A stretch of 64,000 bases of DNA from contig CALLWB010000026.1 of NCBI GenBank assembly GCA_938016265.1, positions 1 through 64,000 on the forward strand. Reading direction: 5' to 3'. Of this stretch, positions 43,402 to 51,807 are shown piece by piece. The position numbers and the translations under genes are program-made. The DNA is from an uncultured Saprospiraceae bacterium (GTDB lineage Bacteria > Bacteroidota > Bacteroidia > Chitinophagales > Saprospiraceae). The first letter of the stretch is position 1; every line of letters begins with the position of its first letter. The notes beneath the pieces were generated by a model. It made no database searches. It was not told where the DNA came from and saw only the letters and a list, made by a program, of their open reading frames with translations.

Positions 43402-44292
43402 CTACATTTTAGGAATGACGCCTGTTTTTTCGAATAGCTCCGACAAGGACATTTTGGTTTCCCGGATGTCTTGCCAATCTTTTAGCACAACACCAAGTGT
43501 TGATTCAACAATCTCCTTGTCCAAATGATCGATATGCATAGAACTAAGAGCAATCGCCCAATCCAATGTCTCTGCAATCCCTGGCGATTTTTCCAATTTC
43601 ATTTTTCTTACCTCCTGCATAAACCGGCAGATTTGAGTAGCCAGATTTTTATTGATGTCGGGAATTTTAGAATGGATAATGGTTAATTCTTTTTCAAAAC
43701 CCGGATAGTCGATCCACAAGTAGAGGCACCGACGGCGGAGCGCTTCTGAAAGTTCTCGGTTACGGTTGCTGGTGAGGATGACGTGCGGGATGGATTTCGC
43801 CTTTAACGTTCCGATCTCAGGAATGGAGATTTGCCAATCGGACAATAACTCGAGGAAAAAACTTTCAAACTCCTCATCGGCGCGATCTATTTCATCAATC
43901 AGCAGGACTTGAGATTGTGGGGCCATGATCGATTTTAGTAAGGGCCGTTCCATCAGGAAAGTACTACTAAAAATGGTTGCTTCCTTTTCTTTTACGGTTA
44001 GATCGCTTTGCTCATTCATTTTTAGGTAGAGCAGCTGGCGTTGATAATTCCATTCATAGATGGCTTGGTTGGCATCTAGCCCTTCATAACATTGTAGTCG
44101 GATCAAATCGGTGTTCAGTGCCTTGCTCATCACCTTTGCTATTTCAGTTTTGCCTACTCCTGCCGGGCCTTCTATAAGCAAAGGTTTTTGCAGCAGCATT
44201 GACAAATGGACGGACATTGCTATCGAATGATCTGCAATATAGCCTTGCGTTTGGAGCAATTTGGTGATTTTTTCTACGGAGGGTTTGTTCAT
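43402..44292 (-). CDS. coxD: CoxD-like MoxR AAA ATPase (296 aa)
   Basis: MoxR-type AAA+ ATPase. Walker A is GPAGVGKTEIAK, Walker B is VLLIDEIDRADEE, sensor 1 is ILTSNRNREL and the Arg finger region is SEALRRRCLYLWIDYPG. C-terminal helices are those of MoxR proteins. It forms a pair with the VWA protein CoxE and is thought to remodel the hydroxylase during cofactor maturation. Located between the FAD subunit gene and coxE. Confidence 0.92.
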   Translation of the reverse strand: MNKPSVEKITKLLQTQGYIADHSIAMSVHLSMLLQKPLLIEGPAGVGKTEIAKVMSKALNTDLIRLQCYEGLDANQAIYEWNYQRQLLYLKMNEQSDLTVKEKEATIFSSTFLMERPLLKSIMAPQSQVLLIDEIDRADEEFESFFLELLSDWQISIPEIGTLKAKSIPHVILTSNRNRELSEALRRRCLYLWIDYPGFEKELTIIHSKIPDINKNLATQICRFMQEVRKMKLEKSPGIAETLDWAIALSSMHIDHLDKEIVESTLGVVLKDWQDIRETKMSLSELFEKTGVIPKM

Positions 44293-44429
44293 TTTTTAAA
44301 GCGAGAATGTGTGAATGCTTGAATGCGAGAATATAAGTATCGCACAGAACGTTGCAGACGACTGAAGTCGATGCTACGTAGCACGTAAAATTACACCAAA
44401 AAATTCAATGAATACAAGGAGTTTTGTAT

Positions 44430-45272
44430 TCAACCTAATTTTCTCAAGGCACGTTTGAGGTATACATTTGCTAGATGTGCGCGGTATTTTTCTGAAGCAA
44501 AATGATCACTCATCACATTTGTATTTTCAGTAGCATTTTGGACTACTTCGTTGATCGTTGTCTCATTGAGCGGTTTTCCTGTCAAGGCATTTTCGATCGC
44601 AGTAGCTCGATAGGCAAACTCCCCGACGCCCGTCAGTCCAAGACGTGCAGACTTGACTACGCTGCCATCCATTTCAACAGCAGCAGCAACCCCAACGATG
44701 GCAAATCTCGAAGCGGGTTGCTTAAATTTTACGTAGCACGAATTACTGTTTTTTTGCGATTTTGGGATGTGAATGGCGGTGATGATTTCACCCTCTTCCA
44801 ATGCCGTTTCGAAAAATCCTTTGAAAAATTGGTCCGCAGCAATTTCACGGGAGCCATTTTTGTTTTGAACGACGATCCGCGCATCAGCTGCCAGTAAAAT
44901 AGCCGGCCAGTCAGCAGCAGGATCTGCATGAGCAATACTGCCTCCGATTGTTCCGACATTGCGGACTTGGATGTCGCCAATTTCCCGAGCGGCCTGTCCC
45001 ATCATTGGGCAGTATTGATCGAGCGATTTGTCGTTGGCAATACTGGCGTGTGTCGCTCCCCCGCCAATAGCAATAGAGTCTCCTCCGTCTGAGATCTCCT
45101 TGATACTGGAGATTTTAGAAATATCGACAAGCGTTCCCGGTGAATTCAACCGTAGTTTGAGGGCAGGAATTAAACTATGTCCGCCGCCTAAAATCTGTGT
45201 ATCGTCTCCAAGCATCGACAAGGCCTCCTCCACAGAATTCGCTTTTTTATAATCAAATGATGTAGGTATCAT
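44430..45272 (-). CDS. coxM: FAD-binding subunit of molybdenum hydroxylase, CoxM type (280 aa)
   Basis: FAD-binding domain with GGGHSLIPALKLRL (adenine/pyrophosphate site) and VRNVGTIGGSIAHADPAADWPA (isoalloxazine site), then a CO dehydrogenase flavoprotein C-terminal domain. The subunit passes electrons from the 2Fe-2S clusters of the small subunit to FAD and then to the acceptor. In the operon it follows coxL with 67 bp between them. Confidence 0.93.
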   Translation of the reverse strand: MIPTSFDYKKANSVEEALSMLGDDTQILGGGHSLIPALKLRLNSPGTLVDISKISSIKEISDGGDSIAIGGGATHASIANDKSLDQYCPMMGQAAREIGDIQVRNVGTIGGSIAHADPAADWPAILLAADARIVVQNKNGSREIAADQFFKGFFETALEEGEIITAIHIPKSQKNSNSCYVKFKQPASRFAIVGVAAAVEMDGSVVKSARLGLTGVGEFAYRATAIENALTGKPLNETTINEVVQNATENTNVMSDHFASEKYRAHLANVYLKRALRKLG

Positions 45273-45339
45273 ATTCTATTATTTTAATAAATTCAATTAA
45301 AAAACGAAGTGCTGTTTAAGCAACTTCAATACTTGAAAA

Positions 45340-47706
45340 CTAGTCTTGCATGGCATTCCAAACGCGCTCAGGAGTCATTGGCATTTTGATGTCTTTGACT
45401 TCGTGGCCACCTTTCCATAAGGCATCGATGACCGCATTTACCACGGCTGGAGTTGATCCGATAGTCCCCGCTTCTCCTGCGCCTTTCACTCCTAGTGGAT
45501 TATGTGGACAAGGAGTAACGGTCCGATCGATTTCAAAACTTGGAAAATCATCCGCTCTCGGCATACAATAATCCATATAACTACCATTGATCAGCTGGCC
45601 ATCTTCATCATACATCGCTCCTTCATGGAGTGCCTGACCAATCCCTTGCGCGAGCCCACCATGTATCTGACCATCTACAATCATTGGGTTGATGACATTC
45701 CCAACATCATCTACTGCGATAAATCGTTTTAGTTTTATCGCTCCAGTTTCTTTGTCTATTTCTACAATAGCAATGTGGGCGCCAAATGGATACGTGAAAT
45801 TAGTCGGATCATAAAAACTACTAAAGTCCAACCCTGGTTCTATGCCTTCCGGGTAATTGTGAGGGACATAGGCCGTCAAGGAAACATCGCCAAAAGCGAC
45901 CGATTTGTCCGTTCCTTTTACTGTCCATTTGCCATCATTGTATTCTAGATCATCTGCTGAAGCCTCTAGGAGATGTGCAGCGATTTTTGCGCCCTTTTCC
46001 AGTACTTTTTCCAATGATTTCACAATGGCACTGCCGCCAACCGCCAGACTTCTGGAGCCATAAGTCCCCATTCCAAAAGCCACCCGGTCTGAATCGCCGT
46101 GAATGATTTCTACATCCTCAATTGGAATACCTAGCTTATCAGCAACCACTTGGGCAAATGTTGTCTCGTGTCCTTGTCCATGAGAGTGAGATCCAGTATA
46201 AACACTTACTTTGCCCGTGGGCTGCACGGTGACTTGCGCGGACTCAAATAGCCCCGCTCTTGCCCCTAGTGCACCGACCACAGCGGATGGTGCAATACCA
46301 CAGGCCTCTATATAGGTGGAGAACCCGATACCCAGCAGTTTGCCATTTGTTTGATTGGCTTGTTCTTGTCGGAAGGCTTCGTAGCCCACCATTTCCAGGG
46401 CGCGTTTTAAGACGGGTTCGTAGTTGCCGCTATCGTATTGCAGGGCGACTTGTGTTTGGTACCCTGGTTGCGTTACCCCATCAAAAGCAGGAATGAAGTT
46501 TTTAAATCTTAATTCTGCCGGGTCTACTTTCATTTCTAATGCTGCCAGATCGAGCAACCGTTCTAGTAGATAAGTGGCTTCTGGTCGTCCAGCACCCCGG
46601 TAGGCATCTACTGCGTTGGTATGTGTAAAAGTCGCCGTGACGTCTACATTAATTTTTGGAGTGGTATACAAGCCTTGTAGCAGTGTACCATGCAAATAAG
46701 TGGGTACCGCAGGCGCGAAAGTAGATAAATAAGCACCCATATTTGCATAAGTATATGCTTGAAGAGCTACTATTTTGCCATTGGCGTCAAATCCCATTTT
46801 TGCGTTGGTGACATGATCTCGACCATGGGCATCTGTAAGAAAAGCCTCACTTCTATCGGCTGTCCATTTAATTGGGCGTCCAAGGATTTTTGAGAAATAA
46901 GTAACGAGCGCTTCTTCGGTATAATGGAAAATTTTACTACCAAAACCTCCTCCAACATCTGGTCCGACTACACGTACTTTGTGCTCTGGAATCCCAAGGA
47001 CAAATGCACACATCAACAATCTTGTCAAGTGTGGATTTTGAGTGGAAGTATGTAGGGTGTATCTATCGTAGGCCGTGTCGTAGTGGCCGATGGCACTTCG
47101 TGGTTCCATCGCATTTGGAACAACTCTTTGATTGGTGAAATCTAGTTCGGTGACGTGGGCGGCGGATGCTAGTGCTGCGGCAACCTCGTCCTTAGGATTG
47201 CCCAATTCCCAATCAAAACAAACATTGCTTGGCAGCTCTTCGTGGACTAACGGTGCTCCTGGTTCTGCTGCTTTTTTGGGATCAGTAACGGCATCATGGA
47301 TATCATAATCGATATCAATCAATTCGGAAGCGTCTTTGGCGATCGCTCTCGAATCTGCTACAATCATCACGACTCCATCCCCGACATGGCGGACTTTTTT
47401 CCTTACTAGCAGCGGATGAGGAGGTTCTTTCATGATGTCCCCGTTTTTGAAATTTACTTGCCAGCCACAAGGTACTCCTGCGATGGACTCGGGGATGTCT
47501 GCTCCGGTGTAAATTGCTGCGACGCCAGGCTGTGCTTTGGCTTCACTGATATCTATGTTGTTGATGGTAGCGTTGGCGTAGGGGCTTCTTAGAATGTAGG
47601 CGTAGGCCATATTGACGAGTTTGATGTCGTCGGTGTATTTCCCTTGGCCAGTCAGAAAGCGTTTGTCTTCCAATCGCTTCACTGATTTTCCTATATATTT
47701 TGTCAT
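45340..47706 (-). CDS. coxL: Molybdenum-binding large subunit, form II CoxL-like (788 aa)
   Basis: Xanthine dehydrogenase-family catalytic subunit binding the Mo-molybdopterin cytosine dinucleotide cofactor. N-terminal aldehyde oxidase hammerhead domain (KRFLTGQGKYTDDI ... GVAAIYTGADIP), then the Mo domain with GPDVGGGFGSKI and the active-site loop AYRGAGR (368-374), and near the C-terminus the catalytic Glu in VKGAGEAGTIGSTPAV. True (form I) CO dehydrogenases carry AYxCSFR with a Cys binding copper; the loop here is the form II sequence, whose real substrate is not certain. The enzyme is therefore better called a CoxL-like hydroxylase than a CO dehydrogenase. It probably acts in the cytoplasm, with coxS and coxM. 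Confidence 0.93.
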   Translation of the reverse strand: MTKYIGKSVKRLEDKRFLTGQGKYTDDIKLVNMAYAYILRSPYANATINNIDISEAKAQPGVAAIYTGADIPESIAGVPCGWQVNFKNGDIMKEPPHPLLVRKKVRHVGDGVVMIVADSRAIAKDASELIDIDYDIHDAVTDPKKAAEPGAPLVHEELPSNVCFDWELGNPKDEVAAALASAAHVTELDFTNQRVVPNAMEPRSAIGHYDTAYDRYTLHTSTQNPHLTRLLMCAFVLGIPEHKVRVVGPDVGGGFGSKIFHYTEEALVTYFSKILGRPIKWTADRSEAFLTDAHGRDHVTNAKMGFDANGKIVALQAYTYANMGAYLSTFAPAVPTYLHGTLLQGLYTTPKINVDVTATFTHTNAVDAYRGAGRPEATYLLERLLDLAALEMKVDPAELRFKNFIPAFDGVTQPGYQTQVALQYDSGNYEPVLKRALEMVGYEAFRQEQANQTNGKLLGIGFSTYIEACGIAPSAVVGALGARAGLFESAQVTVQPTGKVSVYTGSHSHGQGHETTFAQVVADKLGIPIEDVEIIHGDSDRVAFGMGTYGSRSLAVGGSAIVKSLEKVLEKGAKIAAHLLEASADDLEYNDGKWTVKGTDKSVAFGDVSLTAYVPHNYPEGIEPGLDFSSFYDPTNFTYPFGAHIAIVEIDKETGAIKLKRFIAVDDVGNVINPMIVDGQIHGGLAQGIGQALHEGAMYDEDGQLINGSYMDYCMPRADDFPSFEIDRTVTPCPHNPLGVKGAGEAGTIGSTPAVVNAVIDALWKGGHEVKDIKMPMTPERVWNAMQD

Positions 47707-47749
47707 GTTTTTTTTATTTGATGTTGACGAAAACTAGATTAGTGCGTAC

Positions 47750-48217
47750 TCAGGCCATTTTTTTTGCGGCGTATTGGATGGACTTTACAATATTGTGGTA
47801 GCCTGTGCATCTGCAGAAATTGCCTTCTAGGGCGTCTCTGATTTCCTGTTCGGAAGGGTTGGGATTGCTTTTTAGCAAATCTGTCGCGGTCATCATCATT
47901 CCAGGCGTACAAAAGCCACATTGCAAACCATGTTCCTCCTTAAACCCTTCTTGGATTGGGTGTAATTCGCCATTCGTTGCCAGGCCTTCTACGGTGGTGA
48001 CTGAACAACCGTCTGCCTGGACAGCCAATATGGTACAAGACTTAACCGCTTTTCCATCCAAGTGTATCGTGCAGGCCCCACAGCTACTAGTATCACAGCC
48101 AATATGAGTGCCAGTCAATGATAAATCTTCGCGGAGATAGTCGGATAGCAATTTTCTAGCTTCTATCGCCCCGGTATGCATTTTTCCATTTACATTAATT
48201 GAAATTTTGTTCGCCAT
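47750..48217 (-). CDS. coxS: 2Fe-2S small subunit, CoxS type (155 aa)
   Basis: Two iron-sulfur clusters: the plant-type site with Cys41, Cys46, Cys49 and Cys61 ([22 protein letters not shown]) and the second site with Cys100, Cys103, Cys135 and Cys137 ([11 protein letters not shown] ... [15 protein letters not shown]). It carries electrons from the Mo site to FAD. It is placed between coxG and coxL, with 43 bp to coxL. Confidence 0.95.
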   Translation of the reverse strand: MANKISINVNGKMHTGAIEARKLLSDYLREDLSLTGTHIGCDTSSCGACTIHLDGKAVKSCTILAVQADGCSVTTVEGLATNGELHPIQEGFKEEHGLQCGFCTPGMMMTATDLLKSNPNPSEQEIRDALEGNFCRCTGYHNIVKSIQYAAKKMA

Positions 48218-48247
48218 ATTAAAGGGGTTTAAACATAGGTGATGAAT

Positions 48248-48865
48248 TTATTTTTTATTGCCGAATAGCCATTGGTAGATTCGCTTAAAAAACGATGGTT
48301 CTTCCTTGGAATTTGGTGTTTGTATTTCTGGTGATTCGGTGGTTTTGGTTATTTGATTTTCTGTTGTATTCGTTGGTTCTGGTTGTAGTGTAGAGGCGTC
48401 TGTCGGCGGGGAAGCGTTTTGTAGATCTTCTTCGATGTGTTTTTCGAGGCTTTCGAATACTTCTCTGGTAATGCTGCTAGCTACGCCTGATAATACGCGT
48501 TGGCCGGTACGAGCGATGACGCCTGACAATTTTGCTTTACCGTTGAAGCTGAGTGAGGATCTGTTTTCGCCGGCCTCCTCGAGGGTCATCTGTATGTTGG
48601 CGTGGGCGTTTCCGATTTTACTCATTTGTTCCATGTTGATGGTAAATGATTGGGGTTGTTGTTGGTTTTCCACCTTGAGTTTTCCCTTAAATGATCCTTT
48701 GACTGGTCCAATTTTAATATCGGAATTTGATTTGTAGCTATCTGTGTCTGTTTTTTCTAACTTGGTATCTCCCGGAGTTATTTTGGCGAGTACCACTGGA
48801 TCCATAAGGTAAACCCATAATTTTTCTCTGGAGACTTCAAATTCGTGACTTCCTTTTACATTCAT
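48248..48865 (-). CDS. coxG: CoxG-like SRPBCC protein (205 aa)
   Basis: First gene of the operon. The N-terminal 150 residues match the CoxG/SRPBCC fold (MNVKGSHEFEVSREKLWVYL, MDPVVLAKITPGDT, then GPVKGSFKGKLKVEN). A Pro/Thr/Glu-rich linker (about 150-190) and a final amphipathic or membrane-contacting helix (FFKRIYQWLFGNKK) follow. In Oligotropha-type systems CoxG is thought to anchor CO dehydrogenase to the membrane, and the terminal helix here fits that role. Confidence 0.88.
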   Translation of the reverse strand: MNVKGSHEFEVSREKLWVYLMDPVVLAKITPGDTKLEKTDTDSYKSNSDIKIGPVKGSFKGKLKVENQQQPQSFTINMEQMSKIGNAHANIQMTLEEAGENRSSLSFNGKAKLSGVIARTGQRVLSGVASSITREVFESLEKHIEEDLQNASPPTDASTLQPEPTNTTENQITKTTESPEIQTPNSKEEPSFFKRIYQWLFGNKK

Positions 48866-49287
48866 AATCCTTATATAAATTTTATGACGGACCCTGTCCA
48901 GTAAAAAAAGAAATTATTCTGTAAAAGCCAAGAAAAAAGAACATATATTTTACTTTTTAAGTAAAAAGCGAAATGATCGCAAGGTGCAGGGTTGGAGAAG
49001 TGACAAAACCATACAGCAAACGGTCGTCTGTCTGAATCTGGGCTGCTATTCCAAATAAAAATAAAATGGTCAAAATCCATACATGGAATAGATGGATGAT
49101 TTCGTATTATCGATATTGATGTCGTAATTCGTAGGTTGTCCCTCCAGGAAGGGGATGGGGATTATGTGTCGTTCCCTATGGACTAATCTCAATGAAAGCT
49201 CGTATTGATTCTTCCGGACAGGCGAATAGGTTCACCGGTATGTAGAACGTAGCAGTTAGAAACTTGGCAAAATGGACACGAAACGTT
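48866..49287. other. Control region upstream of the cox operon, no gene seen
   Basis: This 422-bp gap contains the inverted repeat TTTTACTT-TTT-AAGTAAAA (48948-48966) about 85 bp before coxG. It could be an operator. The open frame at 48871-49080 on the minus strand has no gene-like features. No TAnnTTTG box was found. Confidence 0.4.
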
Positions 49288-49578
49288 TTAGTCGGTATCG
49301 TACTTCTCGTTGTACTCTTTGAAGGCATCACTTTTCAGTTCGCCATCATCGTCATAGTCGTCATCTTCTTCAATAATTTCTCGGGCTTCACTTTTGGTCA
49401 TTCGCACCAAATAGTGGTAGGTATCTGTTTCAAATGGCAAGGCTTTTACGAATTCACCTTTCACGTTTTTAAAAGTGATTAGCTTCTTCTCGAATCCGTG
49501 CGGATAGAATAGTTTGATTTGCTCTTGCAACTCAACAGATAACCGGTCATAGTCTTTTATAACTCTTGGCTTATTCAT
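49288..49578 (-). CDS. Small conserved acidic protein (96 aa)
   Basis: It begins MNKPRVIKDYDRLSVELQEQIKLFYPHGFE and ends in a very acidic helix (EEDDDYDDDGE region). No signal, no Cys. I recall similar proteins as a conserved Bacteroidota family without function; the match is from memory and not tested. Its ATG overlaps the stop of the upstream 54-residue gene (ATGA), so both are coupled. Confidence 0.7.
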   Translation of the reverse strand: MNKPRVIKDYDRLSVELQEQIKLFYPHGFEKKLITFKNVKGEFVKALPFETDTYHYLVRMTKSEAREIIEEDDDYDDDGELKSDAFKEYNEKYDTD

Positions 49579-49739
49579 TCCTCTTCTTCTAAGTGTTGAT
49601 AAATCTTGTACTTAGGCTTTTTGTTGAGAGGAGCCATTTTTTTTCGCCTTTTTTGGAAAGATTTTTTTTTCTTGTTTTCATTTTGGCTTTCCAGGCCGTC
49701 TAAATCTTCAAAATTCTTAAGTTTTTTTAGCTTTTTCAT
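49575..49739 (-). CDS. Very small basic protein coupled to the next gene (54 aa)
   Basis: Read directly on the minus strand: start ATG 49739, stop 49575. The product (MKKLKKLKNFEDLDGLES ... PKYKIYQHLEEEE) has a basic stretch rich in Lys and Arg in the middle and an acidic end. It overlaps the next gene by 4 bp in the typical ATGA manner, which supports it as a real gene. No known family. Confidence 0.65.
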   Translation of the reverse strand: MKKLKKLKNFEDLDGLESQNENKKKKSFQKRRKKMAPLNKKPKYKIYQHLEEEE

Positions 49740-50247
49740 CAAAATAATCTTTAGTTGGATTCTCCAAAAAATTCACAGATACAATGGTCGGTGGAGGGTT
49801 GAATTCATTTCGTTCCTTTCACCTGTTTATGCGATTAGCTAATGCTGGATCAAACTTCTAAAAAGTTTATACTAACAAGGTTGATGACTTATAAGGTTGT
49901 TTTGTTCCTATTATAATTGAACAATTTATTCATCATTTCGTTTTTTTGGCTGGGAAGATATTCCAACCAAATATTAATCAACTACTTACTTTTAAATAGA
50001 AGGCAAGCAGCAATTTATTGCTGCAAGTCTGTGGTCTAAGTGATCAACCTCACAGTTCTATACGTAAATTTGTGAATTTTCTAATAAAAAAACAAGCCCT
50101 TTATGATTTTTGGTAGATAGGATTTAAGTAAGGGGTCACTTTTGGCTAAGCCTAGTAAATTCTTAGAAAGACAAGGATAGAAATTTACTTCATTCTACAA
50201 TTCAGTTGTCTCCCTAGGTCTTCTGAAGTTGGGCAATCGGTTACCAT
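49740..50247. other. Long intergenic region, no gene seen
   Basis: About 500 bp with no supported gene. A perfect 18-bp palindrome GCAGCAATTTATTGCTGC lies at 50007-50024, and a plus-strand box TAAATTTG at 50065-50072 fits the -7 consensus but has no TTG partner and no gene after it. Confidence 0.45.
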
Positions 50248-50281
50248 CAAAAAAGGCCCTCCTACAATTGCAGAAGGGCCC
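50248..50281 (-). terminator. Rho-independent terminator of the YiaA/B-like gene
   Basis: On the minus strand GGCCCT/AGGGCC stem with a 14-base loop, then six T. It lies about 23 bp after the stop at 50304. Confidence 0.85.
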
Positions 50282-50303
50282 AATTCACCAAATTCCAATC
50301 ACA

Positions 50304-50588
50304 CTATGCTTTTACAGGATCGCGCTCACTTAGAAACTTTTCCGTTTTTGCGTTTTCCACTTTGTTTATAAACTTGTCGGATTCATGTTTGTCCCGGACG
50401 ACTTTGGCTAGTGTAAAGCAGGAAGCCACACTAAACAGATAAGACATCCCCAAAAATCCTTTCATCGCAATATCCGTCCCTAAGTAAAACAGTCCCGCCG
50501 CCATACCGGCAGCAGACACAACAAATGAGATCCACGCCATCGTATAAAATGACTTAGTATTGTTCGACTCATAAATGTAGTTGCTCAT
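50304..50588 (-). CDS. YiaA/YiaB two-helix inner membrane protein (94 aa)
   Basis: Start at ATG 50588; an upstream open frame has no protein-like features. Two membrane helices (about residues 14-35 and 42-64) with the family pattern SFYTMAWISFVVSAAGMAAGLFYLG and GMSYLFSVASCFTLAKVVRD. A charged cytoplasmic tail follows. The family has no known function. A small terminator-like hairpin lies just upstream of the start. Confidence 0.82.
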   Translation of the reverse strand: MSNYIYESNNTKSFYTMAWISFVVSAAGMAAGLFYLGTDIAMKGFLGMSYLFSVASCFTLAKVVRDKHESDKFINKVENAKTEKFLSERDPVKA

Positions 50589-50607
50589 AACGTTTCGATT
50601 TTGTTTA

Positions 50608-50632
50608 CAAAAAACAAGCAGTTTGCTGCTTG
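50608..50632 (-). terminator. Terminator-like hairpin in the leader of the YiaA/B-like gene
   Basis: On the minus strand a 7-bp perfect stem CAAGCAG-CAAA-CTGCTTG is followed directly by six T, 20 bp before the start codon. No gene is found upstream, so it could act as an attenuator. Confidence 0.5.
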
Positions 50633-50926
50633 CCGTTGACGATGCTAAGATGGGCAACATTCAAGGTCAATTTTTATTATTTTCGATCAAAACACGTATT
50701 CAACGGACAGATTAACTGATATTTCAAACGAAGGGTAATTCGTTAATTATCAAACTGTTATCGTTGAGTTAAATTTTAACTTTTAGCTAACAGGTTTTAA
50801 TGAGTGAATACGAGCATGCGGGAATTTTTTAATACGAAAATGATTGAATTTGCCTGTTTTGATAATATGTCCTGAGTATTGACAGACGCTACTACAATTT
50901 TTTCTATTTTTGACCAAAATGCTGAA
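50633..50926. other. Divergent intergenic region, no gene seen
   Basis: Nearly 300 bp between the divergent YiaA/B-like and membrane protein genes. AT-rich; no supported frame or clear -7 box. Confidence 0.4.
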
Positions 50927-51634
50927 ATGTCGATTTTTGATCAACTCTTTTTTTATGTAGTGTACACCTTTGTTTGGGGAGCGCTGTACTTGTTCCTTGG
51001 CTTGTTTAAGGAGCATCATTTGTTTAGAAGCTCTTTCCAACGAATCAACTGGACAAGTGCCGTTCAGTATCTAATTGCGACTCCTTTGTTTACTATTGCT
51101 TTGCTTCAGACGGCAGAACCATTGGGCTATGACCTTAGGGCACCACTATTGATGCAGCATGCCATGGCGATGACCGTGGGGTATTTCATCGTAGCCATAA
51201 CTCATTCTTTTGTTACTGGTCAAAAGGAAAGAACAGGGCTTATCCATCATTTTTTCTTTGGTTTAATCCATATTGTATTACTGGCTTGGGGAGGGTTTCC
51301 GAGATTTTGGATGTGGATAATGGTGGCTCAAATTCCTAGTATACTTTTTCATCCAATGATAGCGATCAGCAAAAGCGATAAGGTACCTAAAACGGTATTA
51401 CTTGCGATCGAACGCCTGCACTTAAAAATTTATATTGGCTTTAGATTACTTTTTCAGAATATAGCAGGAATGGCTATTATTGTTTATGATTTTTCTGGTC
51501 AGGTGTCCACCCCACTGGTTTTTTGGAGTATGATCATCCCTGTGCTATTGGTCTCTGTTCCTCTTAATTGGGGCTGGTATAAACAGGCGAAGAAGCACAT
51601 TAGGAAGACGGAGGCAATCGTTGAAGGCAGTTGA
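50927..51634 (+). CDS. Multi-pass membrane protein of unknown function (235 aa)
   Basis: Start chosen at the ATG 50927 (MSIFDQLFFYVVYTFVWGALY); a TTG at 50879 gives 16 more residues. About six membrane helices are visible (starting near residues 6, 44, 77, 107, 130 and 190 of this form), with many His and Trp at helix ends (LIHHFFFGLIHIVLLAWGGFPRFW). The C-terminus is basic. I recognise no family. The HH and H...H pairs within helices might bind a metal or haem, but this is only a guess. Confidence 0.65.
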   Translation: MSIFDQLFFYVVYTFVWGALYLFLGLFKEHHLFRSSFQRINWTSAVQYLIATPLFTIALLQTAEPLGYDLRAPLLMQHAMAMTVGYFIVAITHSFVTGQKERTGLIHHFFFGLIHIVLLAWGGFPRFWMWIMVAQIPSILFHPMIAISKSDKVPKTVLLAIERLHLKIYIGFRLLFQNIAGMAIIVYDFSGQVSTPLVFWSMIIPVLLVSVPLNWGWYKQAKKHIRKTEAIVEGS

Positions 51635-51675
51635 GGAGGAAGTTTTCATTCTGAAGGTTAGTAAGTTTAAAGAGT

Positions 51676-51790
51676 TGCCGCCGTCGCAGCTCCTTCACTT
51701 TTTGGATTGCCGAAAGTCGGGCCACCGAAAGTCGGACCAAAACCAAAACTCTTCGAGATCGTGATAGAATCAGCGAGATTGGGAAGGAAT
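51676..51790 (-). repeat. Dispersed intergenic hairpin repeat, copy D, with enlarged loop
   Basis: On the minus strand: left arm TTCCTTCCCAATCTCGC, a second left arm TATCACGATCTCGAAGAG, then TTTTGG, an enlarged loop, CCAAAA, AGTGAAGG and GCTGCGACGGCGGC. The loop carries CCGACTTTCGG twice. It lies between two convergent genes, after both stops. Confidence 0.75.
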
Positions 51791-51807
51791 TTAACAAATG
51801 CTACTTG

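Noticed and set aside
45340-47706. True carbon monoxide dehydrogenase
   Set aside because: The active-site loop is AYRGAGR and lacks the copper-binding Cys of AYxCSFR, so a form I CO dehydrogenase call is not supported.
48871-49080. 69-codon minus-strand frame upstream of coxG
   Set aside because: It contains the inverted repeat at 48948-48966 and has no gene-like features; treated as control region.
49602-49842. 78-codon plus-strand frame rich in Phe
   Set aside because: Antisense to the 54-residue Lys-rich gene; its Phe-rich composition is the complement of Lys codons.
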